A stretch of DNA of 64,000 nt. It comes from Pseudopyrenochaeta lycopersici. Lineage: Eukaryota > Ascomycota > Dothideomycetes > Pleosporales > Pseudopyrenochaetaceae. Both the position numbers and the translations under genes were made by a program. The stretch covers positions 62,001 to 126,000 of the forward strand of contig NHZP01000064.1 of the NCBI GenBank assembly GCA_003313425.1, given 5' to 3'. The notes under the pieces are model-generated. The model was not told the DNA's origin. It worked only from the letters and a program-made list of their open reading frames with translations, and did no database searches. Below, one piece after another: positions 34,401 through 46,325 of the stretch; the first letter of the stretch is position 1; each line of letters begins with the position of its first letter.

Positions 34401-35639
34401 GCCGAGAACGTCCGGGAGGGTTGTTGCCCCGTTGTAGTCTCCGCGGATGTGAGTAGTAAGCTGCCTAAGGGAAGAGCATGCGGAATGCACGTCGGAACGT
34501 TGATAATGCCGTCGATGCAACTGGTCCGCCTTACCATGCTGCTCATGTGTGCAACCATGGAAACGCCTAAGCTGCTTTGCAAGCTTAACGGCGGTCCGTT
34601 CCGATGGTTCTAGAGATGCGGCAGGAGTCGTGGTTGCGGCCCGCCTTGAGGTTAGGGTGGCAGCTGTAGATGGGGTGAAGTTCGAACGTGAAGTAGTTAT
34701 AGATGGACACAAGGGTAAACGTGTAGCGACGCTTGGAGATCTTTGGGCGACTGGTTGAAACAGTTCGCCGTCGGCTGATGGGCTCCCTAGCGGAGGTCTT
34801 ATCTAAGAGAGAAGAGTGTTCTTCTGGGCTGGGAACAGAGCGCTCTGCCTACTATCCCCCCGCTTCAACCACGACAAAGTAGGCGGGCTGCGCTGACTGG
34901 GTGCCTGCCTTCCAGCCTTGTTAAAGTGGCAAGTGCCTGTAGATGGACCCGACTGATACGAGTTGCATACGCTAGTTCTATCTTCCGCTACATCTTTGCC
35001 TACCAGCCTAGTAAAAGTAAGACCTGGTTCATGGTTATCTACTTGACCTTCGGACGGGTCGCCTGAATTTTCCGTCTCTGGACTTAGCGACGCTCCTAAA
35101 CCACATATACGCCTCTTAGTATCCATTGAACCTCCTGGGAAGCCGCCAGCGCCCAATTGGCTTCCACTCTCGCCATGCCGCATTTCTATTAGAATTTTCG
35201 CAGTCCTCGCATCTATTTCGTTGAGTTGTTGCAAGATAGCAGCCTTATATTCATCTTGCTCGACGTTATACTTGAGCTCTTCAGCCCGTACTTGCTCAAT
35301 CTACATAGCGACCAGCCCTTCTTCCTCGCTAGTTAAGAATAGGGATAGTTGTTCGTGTTCTACTTGCGCGTGAGACGGCACATCGCTTTGTTGGCCGTCG
35401 TGCTCTCAAGGAATAGGGACGTTGGCGCCGGTCCTGAGACCAAGCTCCGGTAGGGTTTCCGTAGGTACATCGACCGGAAGCAAAGGCTCATATGCTATAA
35501 AGTCTGTTGGACCCGTGTGTTGGCGTGTACGCCAATATCGTCGTTGATTACTCTCCTTCTTAGCTTCTACTGCTGCTGCGGTGGTGCAATGTTTCCTCGG
35601 CCTACCGCCAGCCTTTTTGGAGGGAGGGCCACTAGGCAT
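31368..35639 (-). pseudogene. 1,423-codon intronless ORF, unknown family, RIP stops
   Basis: All major minus-strand open segments here (35,639-35,406, 35,234-34,803, 34,712-33,924, 33,617-33,309, 33,206-32,742, 32,666-32,370, 31,652-31,368) share one phase, so a single ORF from ATG 35,639 to 31,368 is implied, interrupted only by stops. The N-terminus has an AT-hook-like patch (KKAGGRPRKH) and DFIAYEPLLPVDVPTETLPE. The middle contains DIDSICCFPSSLGVARQGIN and ERCGVGWFLPKFNWATWRLA. The C-terminus is Ser-rich (SGSSSSLFVPSSSSD). No DDE triad, recombinase, polymerase or helicase motif is visible to me. The length, lack of introns, DNA-binding-like start and RIP damage suggest an element-borne gene, but this is inference. 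It converges with the 29,903 ORF, 124 bp apart. Confidence 0.6.
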
Positions 35640-36334
35640 GATGTAGGAACAATAATAGCAAGAACTCCTAAGTCTTCAACATCTGACTGTAGAACTGCCT
35701 TATAATGTGGCTTACATCATGAAGCCACACAACCTATCATATCGCGCATCACATTACTTTATCACACCTCTCATCTCTAAGATTCCGCGAACTTTTGTAC
35801 TCACTGCTATCCCAGTCGTTGTGCGCGTAGAAGGGCATTATAGTATCCCTTAGGCACGTTCTGCCACTGCTATACCTCTCTTGCGAGTCCTGTAGAGGGC
35901 TTAAAGACAGGATTCCAAAAAAAACCTAATCCGGCTAGCGTCTCTCCTTATAGACTACCAGCACCGTGCCTCCTTCCAGCTGCACCTACAGTGCGGATTA
36001 GGATGTCTACATAGCATAAAGAGAAGTATAGAGTGTAGTTCCAGCGTCCACAGCCTTTTTTATGCGACTATCAGTCCACTAGACGTTGCTCCTCGACGTT
36101 TCTAAAAAAACCTCGATTAGGTTAGTGCGGCTCGCGAGTGAGCCTGGCCGAATCAGGAGTCAAATATCAACACCTTCGCCTTTCGAAAGCTATATCTCTA
36201 CCACCACAGTATATTGTGCCTAAAGAATAGCGACACATTGAATTCTTAGCTAGTTTTGAACATTTCAAATATAAAACTCTGCAACTTTTATCCTAACCTC
36301 AAGCCCAAATTAGGCCTTCCATACGTACTACTAT
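35640..36334. other. Upstream region of the long ORF, no gene seen
   Basis: No coding sequence is recognised. The words AAAAAAACCTAATC (near 35,920) and AAAAAAACCTCGATTAGG (near 36,105) are similar and might be parts of a decayed repeat. The last five bases (ACTAT, 36,330-36,334) are the target duplication of the adjacent Copia element. Confidence 0.5.
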
Positions 36335-36509
36335 TGTCAGAATTTAATGAATCTTTTTGGTCATGATCGTTGATCAGAATTTATTGTATTTTCGTTGGTT
36401 CTGTTTTCTCTCCTTTTTAAACACAGACCTGATACATCGATGATACATAGGTGATACCGTCCACGATGCAGTATTCGTATACTTTAGTTTTTATGCCTCT
36501 TATCTGACA
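36335..36509 (-). repeat. Copia copy 2, 3' LTR (type A)
   Basis: 175 bp; in plus-strand view starts TGTCAGAATTTAATG and ends CTTATCTGACA. Confidence 0.92.
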
Positions 36510-36559
36510 CACCCCCTTAGCTTAGAGTGATCTTCTAAGCTGCTACTAACCTATATCTT

Positions 36560-39500
36560 ATGCGATTGTCAGATCCTCTATTTAAGTCTGTATGTCTTTG
36601 AGTTTTAACTCTTTTACTAAGGCCGGTTTCTTGTTTACTAGTCCTAATTAATTAAGAAAGTTCTCCTATTTGTTTGAGGGCAGCGCTTTAGTAAGTCCGT
36701 CTGCTAGCATTTGCGAGGACGCTACGTATTTGACTTGAATTCGTCCCAGCAATACTTCTTGTCGTAGCTAGTGGTTGTGGATGTCTACATGTTGAAGTTT
36801 AGTTTGAAGTTTTGCAATCTCTTCTGTAACAAGTTGAATTGTCTGTGTATTATCGCATTGAATTGTAATAGTCGACTCTGGCAATGATACCTGGAGCTCC
36901 TTAAGAAGTCGCAAGGTAAAGATAGCTTCCTTTGCTACTTAGGAGAGTGCGAGCAGTTCTGCTTTAGTCGTTGAGGTAGTGACTGTGTCCTGTTTACTTG
37001 CTCTCCAGGTAACAAGACCACCGAATAGCTTAATTACATAACCTTGCAAACTCTTTCTATCGACTGTATTATCGCCAAATGATGCGTCGCTGGCTACTTT
37101 AAGCTTGTCGCCTCCTCCTAATTAGAGTGCTCTTGATTTTGTCGCTGTAAGGTAGAGCAGGACTCTGTTAGCAGCCTCCTGATGCTCCGTTCTAGGGTTA
37201 ACGAGGAAGCGTGCAAGGCGCGATGTTGCGAAGGCTATATCTGGTCGTGTTGTAACGGCGGCAAATAGTAAGGAACTAATCTTACGCTAGTATTTGTTAA
37301 CTTCTGAAGGTAATGCTAATCCCTCGCGTGGCTAGAGTTTAACGCTTGCTATTGGGGTATTATGTCGGACATCTTTCCTATCTGTAAGTCTGCTAATTTT
37401 GTCGGCATAGGCTAACTAGGAGAGTTGAATTAATCGTTGTTCTTGGTCTCTGATAACTTTAACGCTAAGGAACCATTGCAGGTCTTCTCTACCTGTGAAG
37501 GTGTATCTTTCTTAAAGAGCCTTGATAGCTTGTTGAGCTTCTACCTCCTTCTTCTGGTGATAGGCTAAGATAATGTTATCGACGTAAAAGAAGATGATAA
37601 TGCCATCCTTGATCATGCAGCAGGCCTTATGTGGCACTTGTTTGAAGCCTAGTTTAGTGAGGGTTGAGACGAATTCTTTCTGCTATAGGAGCGGTGAAAT
37701 TTGAAGACCGTAAAGTGCCTTTTTAAGCTTAAGGATTGTTCCAGGCTTCTGGTATCCTTGTGGCATTCTTATGTAGATTTCTCTATCTATGGTTGCATGC
37801 ACGAATGCGTTAGTAACGTTGTACTGTTTGAGTTCAAGGTTGAACTTGGCAGCGATTGCCATGAGCATTTGAAAAGACCTGCTGGCTAAAGTGGCTGCGT
37901 ATGTGTCTTGTGACGTGATGTTTCGTTGCTAATCGCCGCGAACGACTAGTCGTGCTTTGCATTTAATAAGGCGATGGTGTTTGTCTAATTTGTAGGTATA
38001 CACCCACATGCAGTCTAATATTTGGTAACCTTTCCGTTTAATAGGAGTAATTGGCACTTCAGCCCAGGACTTCATTTGTTCATGGCTCCTTAGGTGTTCT
38101 CGTTCTGCTTCCTTGAATATTTCGTACAGAGGATGATCTTCAAGCTTTGAGTAAGTCGTCGGCAGAGGTGGCAATTAGTTTCGGTGAGGCTTTACCCCCT
38201 TTGCTAGCATTCTCTTCAGCTGTGCCTTGTTAATGAGCTTGCCTTCGTGTTCCCTTACGTGCCCTGCTTGAGTGCCGGCCATAAATGCTGCTGCCTATAG
38301 TTCTGTTTTTGACGAACCCTGTGTCGTCATACTATTAGCTTCAAGTTCGTCGGTCTACGCCTGGCTAAGGAGAGCTACAGGTGGCGGAGTGTCTGGCGGC
38401 GTTAGGTATGAGTCCATCGCTTTTCTACTTCGGCAACCTCTTGACTTTTGACCTTGTGGACTTGAACTCTCTCCCATTATTGTATCGTCTTCGTAGAACG
38501 ACCTAGTCTCAGGCTGTTCCTGTCGCGGTGGTGTAGGCAGTTCAATTGTTTTCACCTACATTGTAATCTCCTGCAGGGTGTTGTGCATAAGGTTGTCTAT
38601 GAGGTCTTCCGTTTTGCCGCTAAACACTACGCTTTCGTCGAAGACTACGTCTCTTGTGCTGATAACTTTAGCTAGTGACGGGATCTAAACGCGGTAGATG
38701 TTTGTAGATTGATAGCTAATAAGATAGCCAATCCAGGCCTTTGGATCCAAGCGTTGCAGTCGCGACTTTCCTCGGTGGGTATCGTCGGTCATTGTAAATG
38801 CCTTGCAGCCATATGCTTTAAGATGAGCTTGGTTTGGTTTCTGTGGTCTAGTGACGATACTATTCATAGCAGCGACCCTTGTGAAGAATACCTCGTATGG
38901 GCTTTTTTAGCGGTTTGAGTAGTTCGGCGTTCTATTGTACAGGTATACTGCCGCTCTTGTAATTTCTGGCCATAGTTCCTAGGGAAGATTAGCATCTAGT
39001 CGTATCGTGCGTGCCTTTTCTTTTATCACACCCCCTGAGCGTTCTCCTCCGCCATTCTGTGATTGGGTATTAGGAGCAGAAGGCTCGACCTTTATGCCTT
39101 TGGACGTGCACCATCTCTTAACTTCTGGCTTGACGGTTACTATCTCGTTGTCTGTCTTAATTACTTTTACAGAAATATTAAACTGCGTATAGAGGAAGTA
39201 AGTGAAATTATCTAGTAACTGAATAATAGATCGTGCTGGTCTGTTGTTGGTAAAGTAGAAATCCCAGTTATATGCCGAGAATCGGTTAGTGATAAGCATT
39301 TGGCTCTTTTCCTTTGAGTAGCTCCCCACTTTGTAGTCGTGAAAGTTGATTGCGATTCGTTCTCCCGGTCCTTCTTCGCTCAGTCGAGGTTCTCTGCAGA
39401 TCCTGCGCTTTGATTTGGCTCTCCTACATGCGTCGCACTCGACTGTAGTGACGCCTTTGATGCGCACCCCCTCAGATTGTTAGACGAGGTGTTCAATCAC

Positions 39501-41381
39501 TGCGGGCCCTGGATGCCCTAGGCGCTTGTGCTATAGTATCGCACTTGCTCTTTGTGGCGACCGCTTGGTTCGAGAGTTGAATCGGGTGTGAAAGGCACTG
39601 TCGTTTGCATCTGATTGCTTGAGTACCCATTAGTTGTGTGCTTCCGTTAGGTATGCGATGATGGAGTTGTCCCATCTCTTTAACGACGTAGGTTCATTCT
39701 TATTATCCTACCAAATTCCTTGTCGTCTGAGTAGTCTAAATGAGACGAGGTTGCATAGAATCTTTGGGTAGAAGGCAACGTTCTCTAATTGGAGTATCTC
39801 TGTGCCATATGGTGACTTGACTTTGATATGTACGGTGCCATACCCTTTAATCTATATTTGTGCGTCGCCTGTCCACACGCAGTCACTAGGGATAGGTGGA
39901 CGGAGGTGAGTTAGGCGTTGCGCTATGTTGCAGATGTGTATTGTCGCGCCCGAATCGAGGATGAATGTATTCTTTAGCGGATACAGTTGGTTCTTTATTA
40001 AGAATACTGACGCGGTATACGCGGCTTCGATTGTTGATATAACTCTTCCTTCTAGTTAATCTTTTAAGACTTCGGGTGTTGGTGTTTGCGAATTCTTAAT
40101 CAGCGGCGTCTTTGATCGTTGGCGCTTTGAGTCTAATAATTTGATTAGCTCTAGGTCATACTTTCTTTTGTACTTAACGAGTTTGGCTATCCTTGAATCT
40201 GGTGTAAACTACGCAGGTGCCCTATCTTCGTTTAGATAGAAACAATTGAAAAGATTGTGGCGCTGTTTATAAGCATAGTATTTTGTGCCTTTAACTGCCG
40301 CCGTATCCTCTAGAGAGGAATGCTTAGATCTGGTGCTGCTTTGCCTAAATTTGCGTTTTCTCTGTGTTCTACTACGGTTCTTGCCCCGTAAGGCTGATAA
40401 TGCTTCTTCAGCTACACTGGAGGCGTCCCTCTGTGCGCCCTGGTTAGATTTACTGCCAGCGGGGTATGCAGCGTCTCTAGCAGCGAAAGCGCTCTTCTGC
40501 TTGCCCTTTTGTGGGTAGGAGCGGCTCATATGCTCCCGGAAGAGTTTTATTATTTCTTTTCTGTTATGGTCTGGGTCACCTCTGGCCACCTGGCTAGAGA
40601 AGGCAGTCACCCATATAGGTGCTACCTTTTCCACTGCCGACAAGAAATCTTCTATAATGTCGTCATTATGTTGTACCTCCGCGACTCCTTCGGTCTCAGC
40701 GTTAGTTGCTGCTCGATCGTATTCGGCAAGCCAGATATCCTAGTTTACTGGGGTCCTTATTGGCTTCAATGCATTGTGATATCTTATTCGTGCTCGTTGG
40801 CGTTCTTCGAGTGGGTTAATTCCTACTGTCCTTCGGATATCAATAATCTATCGGCGAATCGTGGTACCAGGGAGGCAGTAGTTGCGCTGAATGTGCGCTG
40901 ATACTGTGCTCTGAATGTGCGTTGCAAGTAACCGATAGTTAGCCCGTTCTCTGTCGTATTTCTTCTCGTCGATCTTGTAGGCTTTGAGCTGTACCTTGTA
41001 GTTGTCTTAATCAGCCTTGTATGTTTCCTGGCTTTTAGGTAATAAGTCTGATAGTTTTGTTGGTGTAGCTGGAGTTGCATTGGTTCGGGACGGGTTTGAT
41101 CTTGTTGGCTAGCTTGATGATCCAACCTAGTTACCCCGAGAGTTTAACGACGCGCTGGGTGCCGGTCGTTAGACTACAGCCGGTACGTAGTTAGCTAATT
41201 GTGGTAGGACTAGGGGGATCGGTTCTAGCAAAGGTTCTCTAGTTCCATCAGGGTCTGCGATTACCCATACGTTGTAGAACTCTGCTTTTACTTTAAGTTG
41301 TAGTAACTATAGCGTGTAGTTCGTGTAGTTGGTGAGGATGATTGTAGCGTCGCGTACGCCGGTAATATTTGCGTAAGACAT
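36560..41381 (-). pseudogene. Copia Gag-Pol polyprotein, inactivated
   Basis: The ORF begins at ATG 41,381. Gag is open in parts (41,125-40,823, 40,643-40,209) and carries a YYAYKQRHNLFNCFYL segment in place of a canonical zinc knuckle. Protease keeps DSG (GAT 39,956-39,954, TCG 39,953-39,951). Integrase (39,467-38,979) has VECDACRRAKSKRR, a core aspartate changed to N in IAINFHDYKV, TDNEIV and SQNGGGERSGG. Reverse transcriptase includes MLMAIAAKFNLELKQYNVTN (37,868 on), PQGYQKPG and KKALYGLQ. Its YVDD box reads Y-V-D-N because the last Asp codon became AAC (37,577-37,575). RNase H follows to about 36,560. Lesions differ from those of copy 1, so each copy was mutated independently. Confidence 0.9.
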
Positions 41382-41418
41382 GGTCCTCGCTCGTTATAGG
41401 GTCAGTGAGACTCTTAAT

Positions 41419-41593
41419 TGTTAGAATTTAATGAATCTTTTTGGTCATGATCGTTGATCAGAATTTATTGTATTTTTGTTGGTTCTGTTTTCTCTCCTTT
41501 TTAAACACAGACCTGATACATCGATGATACATAGGTGATACCGTCCACGATGCAGTATTCGTATACTTTAGTTTTTATGCCTCTTATCTGACA
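41419..41593 (-). repeat. Copia copy 2, 5' LTR (type A)
   Basis: 175 bp; plus-strand view starts TGTTAGAATTTAATG and ends CTTATCTGACA. It is nearly identical to the 3' LTR. Confidence 0.92.
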
Positions 41594-42926
41594 ACTATCT
41601 ACTTATACTAACTTTAAATAATATTTCTTAATAAATTTAAAACTATTTCTACTGTCCTATTTTCTTAAAATGCTAAATCTTAATTTTACTACTTCTACTA
41701 TACTACCTACTCTATTACTTATAACTTACTATTCTTCTCTACTATATTATATTACTTTACTTTTGTTTTTTTATAAAACTATTTACTACTTAGTCTTTAA
41801 CTACTTACTACTTACTTTAATTATTCTTATTAACTTTAAAACTATTCCTACTATTTTATTCTTTTTAAATTCTAAACTTTTATAATATTACTTCTACTAT
41901 ACTATCTACTCTTTTACTTATAAAAACTGTATATACTATACTCTTTTATATTATTATACTATCTTTTTTTTTTCTAAGTAATACTACTTACTTACTATCT
42001 ATTCTTCTTTAACCTCTATTTTATTACTTTGCACTTTTTAACTTATCTTTTATTACTTTACTCTTTTTAACCTCTTTCTTTTAATTATAATTACTTATTA
42101 TTTACTTTGTCCTTATACTATATTTTAATTATTTTACTTTTCTCTTCTTTTTTCCTATTAATACTCCTAACCTATTATTTACTTTTACTTCTTTTACTAC
42201 TACTTTATCTACTTTTATTTTACCTACTTACTTATTAACTACTTTACCTACTACTTTCTTACCTACTACTTTATCTACTATATTACCTACTACTATATTA
42301 TCTACTCTTTAACTTACTACTACTTTAGCTATACTTTGACTTACTATCTTATTTTCTACTATCTTACTTTCTACTATCTTATATACTACTATTTTATCTT
42401 CTACTTTACTTACTTCTGCTTTACTTACTATATTCTTCTTTACTACTATTTTATCTACTTTACTTTAAAAACTATTCTTTACTATAATATTATTAATTAT
42501 TAAGTCTAATACTTTTCTTCTTCTTTTCTTTTTATCTTTTAACTATTATATTTTAATAACTTTTTATTATACTACTATAAAAGTTATACTACTATATTTC
42601 TAGAATAGTTTTATATACAATAGCTTCTTACTATTATTATTTATATAGTATTTTCTACTAAAACTTATATATAAACTTAACTTTTCTAAAAATTAACCTA
42701 ATTATAGCTATTCTATATATTATTTAAAGTAGCTAGCGATTCTTAACTTTCTTTCTAATATCTTATATTAAATTACTTTACTCTCTTTCTTCTTTTTCTT
42801 ATTAAATACAGCTATCTATTATTTACTCTCTTTCTAATATCTTATATTAAATTACTTTACTTTCTTCTTCTTTTATCTTATTTAAACTAGTTAACTATTC
42901 TTTTATAAATACTATATAAATTATAT
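41594..42926. repeat. AT-rich tandem-derived DNA, second copy of 16.2-17.3 and 22.6-22.9 kb
   Basis: 41,598-42,610 follows 16,210-17,300 base for base over long stretches, and 42,617-42,920 follows 22,572-22,890. The two parts abut here, whereas Copia copy 1 separates them at the other locus. Short open frames such as 41,670-41,885 are composition artefacts. It forms the downstream flank of the helicase pseudogene. Confidence 0.8.
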
Positions 42927-43380
42927 CTATTTCTTTCTTTCCTCTTCTAAGATACTATATATAATACTAGCTACTCCTTTACTAGTAATATGCTTAAAAA
43001 TCCGCCTATCTTGATATACCTCTCCTATCCATCTACCTAGCTCCTCCTTACTATCTACCTGCCCTCGATATCCTACCTCCCAAAGCCTACTATCTTGAAT
43101 TCCTCTACCTACCTCTAGCTTTGCTTTTGCCTCTGCTGCTGCTCGTAGCCCATATAGTACTGCTATCGCTACGTTCGGCCATGCGCAATCTGCCTGCCTA
43201 CTACTCTGCTTACTGCTCTGCTTGCTGCTCTGCTTACTACCCTGCGTTCTGCCGCAGAGATACTCCATTATCCCACACTTCCAGCACGTTTGAACCTCCT
43301 TTTTATACCTCACCTTGCTCCGCAGCTCCTCTATATCCTGCAACCCCTCCTGCCCAAGCCGCGGACACTGCCACAGACTA

Positions 43381-43560
43381 TGTACTGCCGCCTCGCGCTC
43401 TCTCTGCTCGAGCTCCTGCTCAGCCTGCTGCTTGGCCTGCTGCTCGGCCTGCTGCTTGGCCTGCTGCTCGGCCTACTGCTCAGTCTGCAGCTTAGTCTGC
43501 TGCTCGGCCTGCCGCTTAGCTTACTGCTCAGCTTGCTGCTTAGTCTGTTACTCCGCCTCT
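43381..43560 (-). repeat. Q/A-rich coding repeat (CTGCTYGGCCTG)
   Basis: Twelve- to fifteen-base units of CTGCT-CGGC-CTG type repeat about a dozen times. In the helicase phase they encode EQQAKQQA-like residues; other phases give the Leu-, Ser- or Cys-rich frames that overlap here. Confidence 0.75.
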
Positions 43561-43976
43561 TCCTCCTCTTACTGCCCTGCCTCATACTCGTCCTCCTCTT
43601 CCTCCTGCTGTACTGCCACCTTGCCCTCCTCCCTCCTAAATACTTCATGCAACATACCCCAGCAGTATGGACACGTCGTCTGTGATAGCTCATCGAGCTT
43701 CGCCCGTACTACCTGCTCCTGCCTCGCCTGTACCTGCTCCTCGTCCTGCCACTATTTCTGCCCTCTATACTCCTGCTCCTTACAGTTATCGCAGAACGCT
43801 ATCTCTGCGCCTTCTGCTGCGCCGTCTGCTGCGCCGTCTACTCCTGTATTTACTCTTACCTGTAGCTGTCTGCAAGATAATTGCCTGCCGTCTATATACT
43901 AACTTATTACTGCTCTTCAACAACCTACTGTGCTAATAAACGCGTCCATTACCTCGCTATCGTTCATCGGTTACTG

Positions 43977-44121
43977 CTCCTCTGCCTCTGCCTCTGCCTC
44001 TAACTCTGCCTCTGCCTCTGCCTCTGCCTCTACCTCTGACTCTACCTCTGCCTCTGCCTCTGCCTCTGCCTCTGCCTCTGCCTCTGCCTCTGCCTCTGCC
44101 TCTGCCTCTGCCTCTGCTTTC
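43977..44121 (-). repeat. Hexanucleotide repeat (GCCTCT)n, about 24 units
   Basis: An almost uninterrupted CTCTGC/GCCTCT run. Read in the helicase phase on the minus strand it encodes alternating Glu-Ala just after helicase motif VI. Confidence 0.9.
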
Positions 44122-44794
44122 TGCCACTGCTGTCCTTGCACCACTAGAATCACTGCCTTACCTGCCCCTCGCGCTCGCCCGCTCTCCTGCACAAAATCAA
44201 CTATCCCCCACGGCCTCTCTACATGCAGCGTAAAGAGCACCTGCGCAATATCTACTCCTACTCTAAGCGCTGACGTGCACGTAATTAGCCCTCCTAACTG
44301 TCTCTACCTCTCTAGTACCTCTGCACGCTCAGGCATGCCTGCGTGGTACGCTACGCAGCCTAGCCGCCCTACTAGCTGCTCACACAGCGCCTTGCTGCGA
44401 CAGTACACAACCCCTTTCGCTCTTACTACCTCTCGTCCTCCTGCTACCTCTACTACCTGCGCGCTACTAAGCAACCTTGCCTTATCCATCAGCCTGCGCG
44501 CGAGCTCTACAGCCGTCTCCTGCAGCTCTACTTTACGCCTGCAGCATACTACTGTATACTGCGTCCTACGTCGCTGCGTTATCTCTGCGCGGATAATTAT
44601 TACTCTGCGCATTAACATTACCTCCTGTAGCTGCTTCTCCTGCGACAGCAGCAACGTAGCTATAAGTAGTACCTGCTGGCATAGTAGCAGCCGAAGATCC
44701 TTTAGCCTATACAGCTTTATCCGCTACGAGTCTACTGTAATAATAACATACGACTTATTAACTACTGCCTTTAATTCTGCCTTAGTTACCACCG

Positions 44795-44990
44795 TTGCTA
44801 CTGCTAGAACTGCTGAAACTGCTAAAACTGCTCAAACTGCTAGAATTGCTGGAATTACTGGAACTGCTGCATCTGCTGCGTCTGCTAGAACTACTGCGTC
44901 TAGAACTGCTGCGTCTGCTGGAACTGCTGCGTCTGCTGGAACTACTGCGTCTGCTAGAACTACTGCGTCTGCTGCCTCTTTTACAGCTCG
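44795..44990 (-). repeat. Compound repeat of CTGCTRRAACTG and CTGCGTCTG units
   Basis: The repeat has 9- to 12-bp units grading into 15- to 21-bp higher-order units. It occupies the place where the helicase's nucleotide-binding motifs would be expected, between the N-terminal block and motif III. Confidence 0.75.
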
Positions 44991-46325
44991 TCTCTATCGC
45001 TTAGGCTGCTCTGCTCCTGCTTCCTCTTTCTACTCGCCTCTGTATGTAGAAGGAAGCTAAAGAAGGCGTGCTAGCTATAGCTTAACGTGCGGAAGACGTC
45101 AATTAAACGAACACTTAGCCCCTGTACTATATTAGCCTGTATAGCATAGGCTACTAGTCCTGTCGTCGTAAAACGCCCGCTCTGTAGCTTAAGCGGATCC
45201 TCTCTGTCCTCCTCGCCGTCACTGCTACTATCTACCTCAGGCGCAAACGCCCAGTAACTACTGCGACTCTTTTTCTCCTAATAATAGCCTACTGCAAACC
45301 GCTGTCCTACTACCTCGCGCCTAATACTTACAGCTACATGCTAGTACTCCTAGATTATCAGCCGCGTGCCTAGAAGCTCTACTAACTTAACCGCTAACGC
45401 ACGCGTAAGCCTATCTATATCCTAGAGCTTATACTTGTCTACCCAGAGGTAGTCGTTTATTAATACTAAAGCTACTTTACCTTAGCTAGCTAGCAGCATC
45501 GCCCGCAGAGGCCGTACGTAGAGCAGGTACGCTGCAATCAACTGCCCTACCGCCTCTGGCAGGAAGCGCGGAACTACCTTAGGTCGATCCCACTACGCCT
45601 GCGTCTTGTAGTAGCGGGTGACTAGCGTAACCTGCCTATTAATCACGTAGAGGTTGCGATCCTAGAGCACCCTATTACGCCACCAAACTAACAGCAACTT
45701 AGGCCCGCGCGCTGGCTGCCCGCCTGTGATATAGACCGCGAGACAGAGTAGCTTAAGGAAGCGTCCTACGCGCTGGAGATATCGCTGCACCTATTACTTA
45801 TGCCACAGTATAGACGCCTTAGCTTAGTAGACTTAGCTGCCTTAATTACCCTCCTCGCCTTCCTGCTCCCCTCTTAATGTATATAGTCGCTGCGCAGCTA
45901 GCATGCTCGCGAGCCGCGCGAGAACCCAGTCCCTGCCCTCTTTAAGCTAAGCTAGTGTTAAGAAGCAGCCTGCTCGCTGTACTGTTGTCATATTATCTTA
46001 GATAGCTGCTAGGTTAGTAGAGCGTCGCTGTGCCTACTCCTCTACCCAGAGCAGTTCCCCCCAAAGGATCTACTGTACCTTCACTACTAGTCCTTATACT
46101 ATAGCGCGAAAGTGCTCTAGCTTAATAGGCCGGCCTTTAAGGAAGAACGTCTAGCGGTTAGGAGACTACTACATACTGCCTACAATACAGCCTAGGGTAC
46201 GTAGAGAGATATACTTAGCGTAGGCAAGTAGACTAATTATAATGCTTATCAGGCTATACGAGCTATTAACGAGATAGCGCGCTCGCTAATGTAGTAGAGC
46301 AGCTGTCTTAGCAGCACCCTGCTCT

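Larger units (their letters stand above)
36335..41593 (-). mobile_element. Full-length Ty1/copia retrotransposon, copy 2 (inverted)
   Basis: Also exactly 5,259 bp with 175-bp LTRs, on the minus strand, flanked by ACTAT on both sides (36,330-36,334 and 41,594-41,598). The polypurine tract is at 36,510-36,522 (reverse complement of CTAAGGGGGTG). Its left flank is ordinary degraded DNA; its right flank is the AT-rich tail of the RecQ module. It keeps longer open segments than copy 1 and retains the gag ATG at 41,381-41,379. Confidence 0.95.
42927..46325 (-). pseudogene. RecQ-type helicase of the telomere-linked kind, degraded
   Basis: One minus-strand phase links the open segments 44,654-44,304, 44,240-43,971 and 43,343-42,927. 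N-terminal conserved block (about 45,770-45,510): ITGGQPARGPKLLLVWWRN, LVTRYYK and VVPRFLPEAVGQLIAAYLLY, which I associate with the large N-terminal region of fungal TLH-like RecQ proteins. Helicase parts: VLLIATLLLSQEKQLQE (motif III-like, 44,685 on), VVYCRSKALCEQL and VAYHAGMPERAEVLE (44,390-44,305), TSALRVGVDIAQV (motif V) and FVQESGRARGAGK (motif VI, 44,200 region). A hexapeptide-like EA repeat and a Q-rich repeat follow, then LWQCPRLGQEGL and TCWKCG, a cysteine pair set. Stops such as TAG for TGG or CAG are RIP-like. A clear Walker A was not found. Such genes sit near telomeres in many fungi. Confidence 0.7.

Noticed and set aside
43121..43936. Leu-, Ser- and Cys-rich plus-strand ORFs
   Set aside because: They are shadows of the CTGCT repeat; the helicase phase on the minus strand explains the region.
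43930..45060. 376-codon plus-strand ORF with Ser-Ala repeats
   Set aside because: Opposite strand of the helicase pseudogene; length is due to the GCCTCT repeat, and helicase motifs are on the minus strand.
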